Notes under the pieces: model-generated
Database searches by the model: none
Told to the model about the DNA's origin: nothing
The model's input: the letters and a program-made list of their open reading frames with translations, nothing else
Part shown: piece by piece, positions 52,425 to 60,652 of the stretch
How positions within the stretch are numbered: the stretch's first letter is position 1
Layout: every line of letters starts with the position of its first letter
Program-made: the position numbers and the translations under genes
Assembly: GCA_036008465.1 (NCBI GenBank)
Contig: DASYNP010000039.1
Location: 1-64,000, forward strand
Direction: 5' to 3'
Source of the DNA: DASPSM01 sp036008465
GTDB taxonomy: Bacteria; Planctomycetota; Planctomycetia; Planctomycetales; Planctomycetaceae
DNA length: 64,000 nt

Positions 52425-53249
52425 ATGATCTCCGTTCACGAACTCACAAAGACGTTTCTCACGACCAACCAGGAGGAAATTCTCGCGGTCGATCACCTTA
52501 CGTTTCGCGTCAGCTCTGGCGAAGTTTTCGGCCTGCTCGGGCCCAACGGCGCGGGAAAGACGACGACCGTTCGCATGATTCTGGGGCTGCTCAATCCAAC
52601 GAGCGGCTATGCTGAAGTCGAAGGGATGCGATCGTCGGAGTTTCCCGAGGAAGTGAAGCGACGCGTGGGGCTCGTCTCGACGAGCGCGGGCCTTTACCAG
52701 TGGCTCTCAGCCCGCGAGTTGTTGCTGTTCTTCGCCGACTTGTATGGGTTGCCACGCGATCATGCCGAGGCGCGGCTGGTGAAATTGACGCGGCTGATGG
52801 ACCTCGGGCCGTTCTTGGATCAGCGCTGTTCGACCTTGAGCACGGGCCAACGTCAGCGGGTGCATCTCGCGCGGGCCCTGATCCACGATCCGCCCATCAT
52901 GTTGCTCGATGAGCCGACGCGCGGGCTCGACGTCTTCGGCAGCCAGGCAATCTTCGACTACATCTCGCAGCTGCGGCGCGAGGGACGAGCCGTGATCGTC
53001 ACCACGCACCGGCTCGACGAGGCCCAGCGACTGTGCGACCGCTTCGGCCTGATGCATCACGGCCGCTTCGTGCTCGAAGGAACCTTGGACGAGCTGCGCC
53101 GCCAAAGCGGACGTGAGACGATCGTCGAAATGTTCATGGAGCTGACGAAACACGCGGAGCGCGTCCAAGCACCGCCAGCGTTTTCCCCAGAATCAGCCGC
53201 GACGGCACCGGAATCCGCCCAGGCCAGCGCGGAGGGCGCCGCGCCATGA
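52425..53249 (+). CDS. ABC transporter ATP-binding protein, NatA type
   Basis: A 274-residue ATPase with Walker A GPNGAGKT (39-46), the Q loop, signature LSTGQRQRV (about 138-146), Walker B IMLLDEP and the H-loop TTHRLDEA. The C-terminal 30 residues are an Ala/Pro-rich tail. It should power a NatB-like membrane partner, which is encoded with a 4-base overlap. NatAB systems export sodium or other substrates; the actual substrate is unknown here. Confidence 0.93.
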   Translation: MISVHELTKTFLTTNQEEILAVDHLTFRVSSGEVFGLLGPNGAGKTTTVRMILGLLNPTSGYAEVEGMRSSEFPEEVKRRVGLVSTSAGLYQWLSARELLLFFADLYGLPRDHAEARLVKLTRLMDLGPFLDQRCSTLSTGQRQRVHLARALIHDPPIMLLDEPTRGLDVFGSQAIFDYISQLRREGRAVIVTTHRLDEAQRLCDRFGLMHHGRFVLEGTLDELRRQSGRETIVEMFMELTKHAERVQAPPAFSPESAATAPESAQASAEGAAP

Positions 53250-55579
53250 GTTCTCCCGAGCCACCGCGCGAGAATCCGCCAGCGAGGGGCAAGCGACCGG
53301 CGCGCACGGTGACGCCGCGGTTTCTTCGCTTGATGCTCAAGGAGCTGCGCGAAACACTGCGCGACCGGCGGACGATCGCGACTTTGATCTTGATGCCGCT
53401 CTTGGTCTATCCGCTGTTGAGCGTCGCCTTCGAGCGGTTTCTGTTATCGAGCATGAAGGCCGTCCCCGGCCACAGCGAGCCGGTCTTGGGATTTGTCAGC
53501 GATGCCGAGGCTCAGGATTTCGCGCAATACCTGCTGCGAGGCAACTCGATTCTGGGACCGCGCGACGATGACGGCACAAAAACCGCTGCACGCGATGCGA
53601 AGCAAGGCGCGCTCCCCCTCAGTTACGAGGTGGTCAACGACCTGCGGCAGTCGGTGCTTGACGGGAGAGTCGACGTCGCCGTGCGCGTGCGCAAGTCGTC
53701 TGCCGCCTCGACGACTGCCAGGAAAAAGGGGGACGAACGCGTGATCGACTGCGAGCTGATCTACGACCCGCAGTCCGCCGCCAGCCGCGACGCCTACAAC
53801 TGGGTGGAGCGCTGCCTGAATGCGCTCAATCAACGCAGCCTCGAACGCCAACTTCGCGATAAAGGTGTTGCCAGCCGCGTCGTGCCGGTGCAAACCTCTG
53901 CAGCACCACTCGAAGGGGGAGGAGAGACCGCGAGCGTGTCGGCCTCGCATTCGCTCTCGGCGCTGGTCCCGTTGATCCTGATTTTGATGACGATTACCGG
54001 TGCCGTTTATCCGGCGATCGATCTGACCGCCGGCGAGCGGGAACGCGGCACGCTCGAGATGCTTGTGGCCTCGCCGGTTCCGCGGATGCAGCTCTTGCTG
54101 GGCAAGTACTTTGCCGTGCTGATCGTCGCGCTGTTGACGGCGGTGGTCAACCTGGCCGCGATGATGGTGACGATTGCCAGCATCGGCATGGCACCGCTGT
54201 TGTTCGGCTCCAAAGGCATCTCCTTCGAAGAGGTGCTGGAAATCATGGCGCTGCTCGTGCTGTTTGCCGCGTTTTTCTCGGCCGTGCTGTTGGCGGTGAC
54301 AAGTTTCGCCCGCAGCTTCAAAGAAGCCCAGGCCTACTTGATTCCGTTGATGCTGGCGTCGATCGCGCCGGGCATGCTGTCGATGATTCCCGGGCTGAAG
54401 CTGCAGGGCCCGCTGGTGGTGACGCCGCTCGTCAACATCGTGCTCTTGGCGCGCGACCTGTTGCAGCACAACGTCGACCCGGTGACTGCTCTGTGGGTGG
54501 TGATCTCGACCGGCCTCTTCGCGTTGGCGGCGATCGGCGTCGCGGCCCGGATTTTCGGGACTGATGCCATTCTGTACGGCAGCCACGGCACGTGGTCGGA
54601 TCTGTTTCGCCGCCCAAGGCGCGCCTCGGCCGCGCCGACCCCGACCAGCGGCCTGCTCTGTCTGGCGATCATATTTCCGACGTATTTTCTCGCGTCGAAT
54701 CTGCTCGGTCGCTCGACGTTGGTCGGATTGGACGGCCGATTGCTGCTGGCGGCACTCGTCACAATTCTGGTTTTTTTGCAGATTCCGCTGGCGCTTGCCG
54801 TGCTCAACCGCGTCGACCTGACGACCGGTTTTCGCCTGGAATCCGCGCCGGTCGCGGCATTCGCTGGCGCACTGGTGCTCGGCGTCTCGTTGTGGCCGTT
54901 CGCGCATCAACTGCTGGTCTGGCTGAGCCAGTGGGAAGTCATCGAATTCGACGCGCGGACCTTGGCCGCCGCGAAGCAGCTGATCGGCAAGATCCAGGAG
55001 GTGCCACCGGCATTGCTGATCACGACGTTGGGGATCGTGCCGGCGGTGTGCGAGGAGTTCTTTTTCCGCGGCTACCTGCTCTCGTCGCTGCGAAATTCGA
55101 TGTCCGCGACTCGCGCCATATTGTTGTCGAGCATCTTGTTCGGACTCTTCCATCTCGTCGCCACCGACCGCCTGCACTTCGAGCGGCTGGTGCCGAGTAC
55201 CGCCTTGGGGCTAGCTCTCGGATGGCTCTGCATCCGCTGCGGCAGCGCACTGCCCGGCATGCTGCTGCACGCAATACACAACTCGCTCTTGCTCGCGGCC
55301 GCCCACTATCAGCAGCAACTCGCCGATTGGGGCTGGGGCCTCGAGCAAACCGACGACATACAATCGGCGGGACTGCCGACAAGCTGGCTTGTCGCGGCGA
55401 CGATCGGTACGGCGATCGGTTTCGCCCTGGTCTGGTTCGGCACTCGCAACCTGGTGACGACAACGTCGAGCCAATCCGAAGCACCATCGGGCTTATCCGC
55501 CAGCGACGGAACGCTCGCAGGGCCGCAACTCAGCCAAACCGCCCAATTGAGCCATCGCCCAGGCGAGCCGCCAGCGTGA
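53246..55579 (+). CDS. NatB-type ABC permease fused to a CPBP intramembrane metalloprotease
   Basis: A 777-residue membrane protein. The first part (about 1-440) is an ABC-2/NatB permease with an N-terminal membrane anchor, a large extracytoplasmic domain (about 60-230) and a six-helix core (ALVPLILILMTITGAVYPAI ... ERGTLEMLVASPVPR). After more hydrophobic segments, the C-terminal part (about 580-720) is a CPBP/CAAX-type protease with EEFFFRGYLLSSLR, LFGLFHL and the later LPGMLLHAIHNSLLL, giving the expected Glu-Glu and His residues. The fusion of exporter and protease is seen in Planctomycetes. The protease may process the transported peptide or regulate the complex. The start overlaps natA by ATGA. 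Confidence 0.92.
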   Translation: MSSPEPPRENPPARGKRPARTVTPRFLRLMLKELRETLRDRRTIATLILMPLLVYPLLSVAFERFLLSSMKAVPGHSEPVLGFVSDAEAQDFAQYLLRGNSILGPRDDDGTKTAARDAKQGALPLSYEVVNDLRQSVLDGRVDVAVRVRKSSAASTTARKKGDERVIDCELIYDPQSAASRDAYNWVERCLNALNQRSLERQLRDKGVASRVVPVQTSAAPLEGGGETASVSASHSLSALVPLILILMTITGAVYPAIDLTAGERERGTLEMLVASPVPRMQLLLGKYFAVLIVALLTAVVNLAAMMVTIASIGMAPLLFGSKGISFEEVLEIMALLVLFAAFFSAVLLAVTSFARSFKEAQAYLIPLMLASIAPGMLSMIPGLKLQGPLVVTPLVNIVLLARDLLQHNVDPVTALWVVISTGLFALAAIGVAARIFGTDAILYGSHGTWSDLFRRPRRASAAPTPTSGLLCLAIIFPTYFLASNLLGRSTLVGLDGRLLLAALVTILVFLQIPLALAVLNRVDLTTGFRLESAPVAAFAGALVLGVSLWPFAHQLLVWLSQWEVIEFDARTLAAAKQLIGKIQEVPPALLITTLGIVPAVCEEFFFRGYLLSSLRNSMSATRAILLSSILFGLFHLVATDRLHFERLVPSTALGLALGWLCIRCGSALPGMLLHAIHNSLLLAAAHYQQQLADWGWGLEQTDDIQSAGLPTSWLVAATIGTAIGFALVWFGTRNLVTTTSSQSEAPSGLSASDGTLAGPQLSQTAQLSHRPGEPPA

Positions 55580-55587
55580 GCTGGCGG
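55568..55587. repeat. Hairpin repeat at the NatB stop codon
   Basis: ccgccagc (55568-55575) pairs with gctggcgg (55580-55587) around gtga, which includes the stop codon. The palindrome lies between convergent genes only about 36 bases apart. It resembles a REP-type unit; without a T tract it is not a standard terminator. Confidence 0.5.
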
Positions 55588-55614
55588 GTGCTTCGCACGC
55601 GAGAAGACATTCGA

Positions 55615-57111
55615 TCACAGTGCTGCGATCCGGCTTTGCAGCATCTCGCGGACAACCTGCGGATCGGCCCCCTTTGTCTGCTTCATCACCTGACCAATCA
55701 GCGCACCAATCGCCTGCTGCTTTCCGCCTTTGACGTCGGCGACAATCTTGGCGTTGGCCGCCAGCACCGCGTCGATGATCGGCGCGAGTTCGTCAGCTCC
55801 CGAGGTAATCGCGAGCCCCTTTTCACTGATGATCGCGTCGACGGCTTCGATGCCAGGCGGCAGCGAATCGACGCTTCGATCCAAGAGCGCAGCGAACACA
55901 ATTCTGCCACTGTTGACGGTGATCTTGCGGGCCGCAACCCGTTCGAGCAGTGTGCCTAAGACGTCAGCTGTGATGGGGAATGTCTCGATCGCGAGTTGGC
56001 GCTCCTTCATTTCACGCAGCACGTCTTGCGTCAACCAGTTGGCCGCTTGTTTCGCATCGGCACACGCGGCCGCCACGCGCTCGAAATAGTCGGCGAAGGG
56101 CCGCCCCTGCGCGACGATCACCGACGCGTCGTAGAGCGAAAGATGATGCTCGGATTCGAATCGCTTTCGCTTGGCGGCGGGAAACTCGGCGAGGCTGGCC
56201 CGGACTTGTTCCCGCCACGTCTCCTCAATCGTCACCGGCACGAGGTCGGGATCGGGAAAGTAGCGATAGTCGGATGCCTCTTCCTTGCCACGCTGGCCGA
56301 ATGTCGCACCCCGCTCTGCATCCCAGCCGCGAGTTTCCTTGGGCACTTCGCCAAATTTCTTGCCGGTCTCTTTCCACTGCTCGAACTGCCGCCGCGCTTC
56401 GTATTCGATCGCCTGCTCGACGCCGCGAAAGCTGTTGAGATTCTTGACCTCGACGATCGGCGTGGCGATCGTGCCTCCGTTGGGGTCAGCAATGTGCAGG
56501 TTCACGTTCGCATCGCAGCGAAGGCTGCCTTCCTGCATGTTGCAGTCGGAGACTTCGAGATAAGTCAGCAAGAGCTTGAGCTCATCGAGAAACGCGTGAG
56601 CCTCGGTTCCTGAGCGAATGTCGGGCTTGGTGACGATTTCGAGGAGCGGCGTTCCGGCGCGGTTCAGGTCCACCAGGCTCTCGCCGCCGCGCCCCGATTC
56701 ATCGTGAAAGTTCTTGCCAGCGTCTTCTTCGAGATGCGCGCGAATGATGCCGATTCGCCGCGATTCAGGTGCCTTTTGGTCGGTCGGGATCTCGAGCCAG
56801 CCGTCGGAGCTGAACGGCAGATCGTACTGGCTGATCTGATAGCCCTTCGGCAAGTCGGGATAGTAATACTGCTTACGGTCCCACTTGGTGAGCGCGGGGA
56901 TCGTGCAATTCAGCGCGAGGCCGGTTTTGAGCGCCAACTCGAAAGCGTGGCGATTCATCACCGGCAGACTGCCGGGCAAGCCCAGGCAGACCGGACACGT
57001 TTGCACGTTCGGTTGAGTCGGGTTGAAGCGATTGATGCAGCCGCAAAAAAGTTTTGTCCGCGTCAGCAACTGCACATGGACTTCCAGACCGACGACGGTC
57101 GTATAGCTCAT
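55615..57111 (-). CDS. gatB: Aspartyl/glutamyl-tRNA amidotransferase subunit B
   Basis: A 498-residue subunit of GatCAB, which converts Glu-tRNA(Gln) or Asp-tRNA(Asn) to the amidated form. Recognised by the N-terminal TTVVGLEVHVQL and zinc-binding CGCINRF...CPVCLGLPG region, KQYYYPDLPKGYQISQYDLP, and GSLRCDANVN. The C-terminal GatB/YqeY tail domain covers about 350-498. The start at 57111 overlaps the gatA stop (ATGA). The much longer open frame extending to 58149 overlaps gatA in another frame and is rejected. This is the last gene of rpmB-gatC-gatA-gatB. Confidence 0.97.
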   Translation of the reverse strand: MSYTTVVGLEVHVQLLTRTKLFCGCINRFNPTQPNVQTCPVCLGLPGSLPVMNRHAFELALKTGLALNCTIPALTKWDRKQYYYPDLPKGYQISQYDLPFSSDGWLEIPTDQKAPESRRIGIIRAHLEEDAGKNFHDESGRGGESLVDLNRAGTPLLEIVTKPDIRSGTEAHAFLDELKLLLTYLEVSDCNMQEGSLRCDANVNLHIADPNGGTIATPIVEVKNLNSFRGVEQAIEYEARRQFEQWKETGKKFGEVPKETRGWDAERGATFGQRGKEEASDYRYFPDPDLVPVTIEETWREQVRASLAEFPAAKRKRFESEHHLSLYDASVIVAQGRPFADYFERVAAACADAKQAANWLTQDVLREMKERQLAIETFPITADVLGTLLERVAARKITVNSGRIVFAALLDRSVDSLPPGIEAVDAIISEKGLAITSGADELAPIIDAVLAANAKIVADVKGGKQQAIGALIGQVMKQTKGADPQVVREMLQSRIAAL

Positions 57112-58580
57112 GGTGCCACCCCGAGCCTCGGTCGCTTCGTATGCCAGGACGTTTCTCGCTCGAACATCCGTGCCGCGCGAAGCAGATTCTCTTCGGCAAA
57201 CGGGGGGCCCAGGAGTTGAATGCCGATCGGCAAGCCGCCCGAACTGAATCCGCCCGGCAGCGAAATCCCCGGCAGTCCCGCGAGATTCGCGCTTAGGGTA
57301 TAGATGTCCGACAGATACATCGCCAGCGGATCGTCGACCAGTTCGCCGACTTTGAACGCCGGAGTCGGCGCGACGGGCGACAAGAGCACGTCGCATGTCT
57401 CGAACGCGCGGTCCAAATCGTTGCGGATCAAGCGGCGGACCTTGAGCGCCTTGAGGTAGTACGCATCGTAGTAGCCGGCCGAGAGTGCATAGTTGCCCAG
57501 CATAATTCGCCGCTTGACCTCGGGGCCGAACCCCTCGCCTCGCGAGGCGGCATACATGTCGATCAGCCCGTCGAACTTCTCCGCGCGGTGACCGTAATGC
57601 ACGCCGTCGTATCGGGCCAGGTTGCTCGCCGCCTCGGAAGGAGCGATCAAGTAATACGCGGCCACACCATACTTGGAATGCGGCAAGGTGACATCGATCA
57701 CCTGCGCCCCGAGCGAGCGATAGACGTCGGCCGCCGCGCGCACCGCCGACGCGACTTCCGGATCCAAACCGGCGGCGAAATGTTCGGACGCGAGACCGAT
57801 TCGCAAGCCCGATAGCGGCTGCTCGAGCGTTCGCCCATATTCGGGAACAGGCCGATCGACCGACGTCGAATCGCGCGCATCGTGGCCCGCCATCACCTCC
57901 AACAGGGCGGCAACTCCCGCGACGTCGGAGGCCATTGGGCCCAACTGGTCGAGCGAACTGGCAAAGGCCACCAATCCGTAGCGCGACACGCGACCGTACG
58001 TCGGTTTCATGCCGACGATCCCGCAGAACGCGGCTGGCTGCCGAATCGAGCCTCCCGTATCGCTGCCGACTGCGAGCAGTGCCATCCCCGCGGCGACAGC
58101 GGCCGCCGATCCGCCGCTCGATCCGCCCGGGGTTCGCGAAGTGTCCCAAGGATTGCGCGTGATTTTGAAAGCCGAGTTCTCGGTCGACGAGCCCATCGCG
58201 AACTCGTCCATGTTCGTCTTACCGAGAATCACGGCGTCCGCTTCGCGAAAGCGGCGAACGACCTCCGCATCGTAGGGGGGAAGGAACCGCTGCAGGATGC
58301 GGCTGCCGCAGGTCGTCGGCATGCCGCGCGTGCAGACGACATCCTTAATCGCCATCGGAAGCCCGGCGAGCTTACCCAGGGGCTGCACGGTCCGGCGCTT
58401 CTCATCGACCAGTGCGGCCTGTTTCAGCGCGCCGTCGTGATCGACATGCAGAAACGCGCCGATCTTGCCGTCGTGCGTTTCAATCTGATCCAGAAATGCG
58501 CGGGCGACGTCCACGGCCGACAATTTGCCCGACGCCATCGCCGAGAGCAACTGCGAAGCCGAAGCGTCGACGATCGACAT
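57108..58580 (-). CDS. gatA: Aspartyl/glutamyl-tRNA amidotransferase subunit A
   Basis: A 490-residue amidase-signature enzyme that releases ammonia from glutamine for the tRNA amidation done by GatB. The Ser-cis-Ser-Lys triad is visible as K79 (LPMAIKDVV), S154 (PGGSSGGSAAAVA) and S178 (SDTGGSIRQPA). Length and the GMKPTYGRVSRYGLVAFASS segment are typical. It follows gatC by 63 bases and overlaps gatB by 4 bases. Presence of GatCAB implies at least one of glutaminyl- or asparaginyl-tRNA is made indirectly. Confidence 0.97.
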   Translation of the reverse strand: MSIVDASASQLLSAMASGKLSAVDVARAFLDQIETHDGKIGAFLHVDHDGALKQAALVDEKRRTVQPLGKLAGLPMAIKDVVCTRGMPTTCGSRILQRFLPPYDAEVVRRFREADAVILGKTNMDEFAMGSSTENSAFKITRNPWDTSRTPGGSSGGSAAAVAAGMALLAVGSDTGGSIRQPAAFCGIVGMKPTYGRVSRYGLVAFASSLDQLGPMASDVAGVAALLEVMAGHDARDSTSVDRPVPEYGRTLEQPLSGLRIGLASEHFAAGLDPEVASAVRAAADVYRSLGAQVIDVTLPHSKYGVAAYYLIAPSEAASNLARYDGVHYGHRAEKFDGLIDMYAASRGEGFGPEVKRRIMLGNYALSAGYYDAYYLKALKVRRLIRNDLDRAFETCDVLLSPVAPTPAFKVGELVDDPLAMYLSDIYTLSANLAGLPGISLPGGFSSGGLPIGIQLLGPPFAEENLLRAARMFERETSWHTKRPRLGVAP

Positions 58581-58643
58581 GCCGTTCTGTCCTGAGGGCG
58601 TGTCCCGAGCGCGCCGGAAAAAGATCGCTCCGGGCGAGGTCTT

Positions 58644-58943
58644 TCAGTTGCCGTCGAGGATCGCCGGCACGACAAAGAAGCGACCGTCGGTCTTCGGGGC
58701 GTTGGCCAGCGCCTCCTCGCGCGGCAGGCATTCCCGCTCGATGTCGTCGCGAAAAACGTTGGCCAACTCTATCGGATGGGCCAGCGGCTGGACGGGTTCG
58801 GTATCGACTTCGTTGAGGATGTCGACGTACTCGAGCACCCGGCCGAGTTGCGAGGTCATCCGCTCTAGTTCATCTGCCGAGAGTTTGAGCCGACCCAAGA
58901 GGGCGACCTTCGCCACGTCGTCGCGGGTCAGCCGCGCGGTCAT
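58644..58943 (-). CDS. gatC: Aspartyl/glutamyl-tRNA amidotransferase subunit C
   Basis: A 99-residue subunit that stabilises the GatA-GatB complex. The helical LTRDDVAKVALLGRLKLSAD start and the C-terminal REEALANAPKTDGRFFVVPA tail are diagnostic. The start at 58943 overlaps the rpmB stop codon by 4 bases (ATGA); the ATG at 59009 lies inside rpmB in another frame and is rejected. So ribosomal protein L28 and the amidotransferase are translationally coupled. Confidence 0.95.
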   Translation of the reverse strand: MTARLTRDDVAKVALLGRLKLSADELERMTSQLGRVLEYVDILNEVDTEPVQPLAHPIELANVFRDDIERECLPREEALANAPKTDGRFFVVPAILDGN

Positions 58944-59203
58944 GTTGCGGCCGGCAGAGTGAAGGGCTTGCGCACGACGGCCTTGACGATGCGTCCGCTG
59001 CGAATGCACTGCGTGCAGACTCGCCGCGTCAGGACCGAGCCCCCTTCTTGCACCTGAATCCGCTGGAGATTGGGGCGGAACTGTCGGCGCGAAATGCCCG
59101 TCGTTTTGCGGCCGTTGCCGCCGAGGTACTTGGCCTTGCCGCGCATCGTCACCTGGTTGCCCATTACGGCCTTCTTGCCACAGATCTCACACTCGCGAGA
59201 CAT
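58940..59203 (-). CDS. rpmB: 50S ribosomal protein bL28, zinc-binding form
   Basis: An 87-residue protein with the bL28 sequence (SRECEICGKKAVMGNQVT, ISRRQFRPNLQRIQV, CTQCIRSGRIVK). Two CxxC pairs (CEIC, CTQC) make this the four-cysteine, zinc-binding form. It has a basic composition and a C-terminal extension (KPFTLPAAT). It is the first gene of the rpmB-gatC-gatA-gatB unit; the neighbour above is a separate secreted protein gene with its own terminator between them. Expected to be constitutively and strongly expressed. Confidence 0.95.
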   Translation of the reverse strand: MSRECEICGKKAVMGNQVTMRGKAKYLGGNGRKTTGISRRQFRPNLQRIQVQEGGSVLTRRVCTQCIRSGRIVKAVVRKPFTLPAAT

Positions 59204-59290
59204 CCGCCAACCTCTTTCCTCAAAACCAAAAACCAGCCGAAAGCGAACGCGTAAGTATAGTCAGCGCGGCCGGGAAAGCAAGTGACATAA

Positions 59291-59324
59291 GACGGGCCGC
59301 TGAAAGAGCTTCCAGCGGCCCGTC
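59291..59324 (-). terminator. Strong hairpin terminator after the Cys-rich protein gene
   Basis: gacgggccgctg (59291-59302) and cagcggcccgtc (59313-59324) form a perfect 12-bp stem with a 10-base loop. Reading on the minus strand it comes 35 bases after the stop of the Cys-rich gene and is followed by TTAT, a weak U tract. It isolates that gene from rpmB. Confidence 0.6.
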
Positions 59325-59359
59325 GAGTGCCGAAGAGGTGCCGGCGAGATGCTCGTCTG

Positions 59360-60112
59360 TTAATTGTAGAAGGGGCTCTCGAGGTCCCGATCCCGGCTCG
59401 TGGGCCGCGATTCACTTCTCCACGAGCGTCGCGAAACCGGCTCGTCCCGATAGTCGCGATCACGGTAGTCGCGATCACCCGAGTCACGATACTGGGGCCG
59501 CTCCGAGGAATAGGTCGGTCGGTACGAGGCTGCCTCCGCCGCGCCGTCGTCCCGTCGATCGTAACTCCGCGAAATCGGGCGACTCGGCGGATCGACTGAC
59601 CCACGATAGCGCGTCGTGCATTGTCCATTGGGGCAGTCACCGCGGCAATTTCCATTCGCGCAATCACCATTGGGACACGTTCCGCAGCGTCCGCTGCGGC
59701 AAGTCCCGCTCGCGCACTGGCCGCTCGGGCAAAGACCACTCGAGCATTGGCCGCCTGAACATTGACCCCCCGAGCACTGGCCCCCCGCGCACTGTCCGCG
59801 CAGCCCACACGACCCATTCGGACATGTCCCACAGGTGCCGCTCGGGCAAGTCCCGCTCAAGCCACACGATCCGTTCGGACAGCTGGGTGTGCTGTAGATC
59901 GGATAACTCGCCGAGTAGGTCGGCGAGTAATAGGACCCCGGGCAATTCCCGTTGGGACACGTCGTCCCGCTCGTAACCGAGTAGCCGCCGTACACCGGAC
60001 CGTAGCCGTAGTCATACCCATCCGCTCGGGCCGCCGGCCCCGCCGCACAGGCGAGAACCACTGTCATTAAGACAGGCATGGCGAGCCTCGCCGTCAACTG
60101 CAAATTCCTCAT
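59360..60112 (-). CDS. Secreted cysteine-rich repeat protein
   Basis: A 250-residue protein with a signal peptide (LAMPVLMTVVLACAAGPAAR). A Tyr/Gly-rich segment (YDYGYGPVYGGYS) is followed by a Cys array at about 52-167 with repeating units CPNG-x-C, CPSG-x-C, CSGGQC and CASGTC. The C-terminal 80 residues are Arg/Asp/Ser-rich and hydrophilic (DRDYRDRDYRDEP). ggag precedes the start. No family was recognised. The regular Cys spacing could support a disulfide-linked or metal-binding extracytoplasmic structure. It stands alone, with a strong hairpin downstream. Confidence 0.85.
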   Translation of the reverse strand: MRNLQLTARLAMPVLMTVVLACAAGPAARADGYDYGYGPVYGGYSVTSGTTCPNGNCPGSYYSPTYSASYPIYSTPSCPNGSCGLSGTCPSGTCGTCPNGSCGLRGQCAGGQCSGGQCSGGQCSSGLCPSGQCASGTCRSGRCGTCPNGDCANGNCRGDCPNGQCTTRYRGSVDPPSRPISRSYDRRDDGAAEAASYRPTYSSERPQYRDSGDRDYRDRDYRDEPVSRRSWRSESRPTSRDRDLESPFYN

Positions 60113-60277
60113 GTCTTCGCTCCAAAGGCGTCAGTTCGACTGAATTCAGAGACCGTTGTGCTTCACTTTGATTCACACGCGCTCCTTGAGTCAAAGATGC
60201 AACAGCCATACCGCTTTCTTTGGAGCCATTACAGGACATACCGAGGAATCAGACTCGTTAAGATAGTCGCTCCGTAA

Positions 60278-60505
60278 TCAAATTAGCGGATTCATCACTG
60301 ACGTTTTTACAACACTGGTGTCGCGTTTCTTACAATTTCCTCCGAGACCCGCCTGCTTTCTGATAGCCTTCGCGCACGAATCTTTAGCAGACCTTACCAA
60401 GGAATCCTTGCAATTGATCTGAGAAACGGCGTCTCCGGAGCCGTCGGAATACTTGCGCGTTTGGACGTAATAAACTGTATCAGAAGATCTTAGGAATCTG
60501 GCCAT
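60278..60505 (-). CDS. Doubtful small hypothetical protein
   Basis: A possible 75-residue product (ARFLRSSDTVYYVQTRKYSD ... INCKDSLVRSAKDSCAKAIR) with three cysteines and many Lys/Ser residues. Composition is less random than neighbouring frames, but no good ribosome binding site precedes the ATG, GC at third positions is unremarkable, and no family is recognised. It could be spurious or a recently acquired small gene. Confidence 0.25.
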   Translation of the reverse strand: MARFLRSSDTVYYVQTRKYSDGSGDAVSQINCKDSLVRSAKDSCAKAIRKQAGLGGNCKKRDTSVVKTSVMNPLI

Positions 60506-60628
60506 TGGTGAACATGCGCACAAATCCTGAGTTTGGCACAGGCTTCGCGAAAGGGGGACGCAAAGCATGTCAATACCAGTCGCAATCGGATGACTGAGTT
60601 CATTTCGCTGCGACTGAGTTAGTTCAAA

Positions 60629-60652
60629 ACAGGGAGCTGAAAGGAGTCAACT
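60629..60652 (+). promoter_or_regulatory. csrA leader with two GGA motifs at the ribosome binding site
   Basis: The bases just before the csrA ATG read cagggagctgaaaggagtc: an aGGGA and an aaGGAg within 15 bases, the second being the ribosome binding site. CsrA proteins bind ANGGA-type motifs and often repress their own mRNA in this way. Autoregulation here is an inference from this pattern. Confidence 0.45.

Larger units (their letters stand above)
60113..60652. other. AT-richer intergenic region upstream of csrA
   Basis: About 540 bases separating the Cys-rich gene and csrA. Its base composition is visibly lower in GC than the rest of the window. It contains one weak minus-strand candidate frame (listed separately). 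The last 35 bases hold the csrA leader. No RNA gene was recognised, although a small RNA here would fit the neighbourhood. Confidence 0.45.

Noticed and set aside
53444..55177. 577-codon minus-strand open frame opposite NatB-CPBP
   Set aside because: Composition is Gln/Arg/His-rich as expected from the complement of a membrane-protein gene; no start site or domain.
57112..58149. N-terminal extension of gatB to 844 residues
   Set aside because: The extra sequence overlaps gatA in another frame and has no GatB-like content; the ATG at 57111, overlapping the gatA stop, gives the normal N-terminus.
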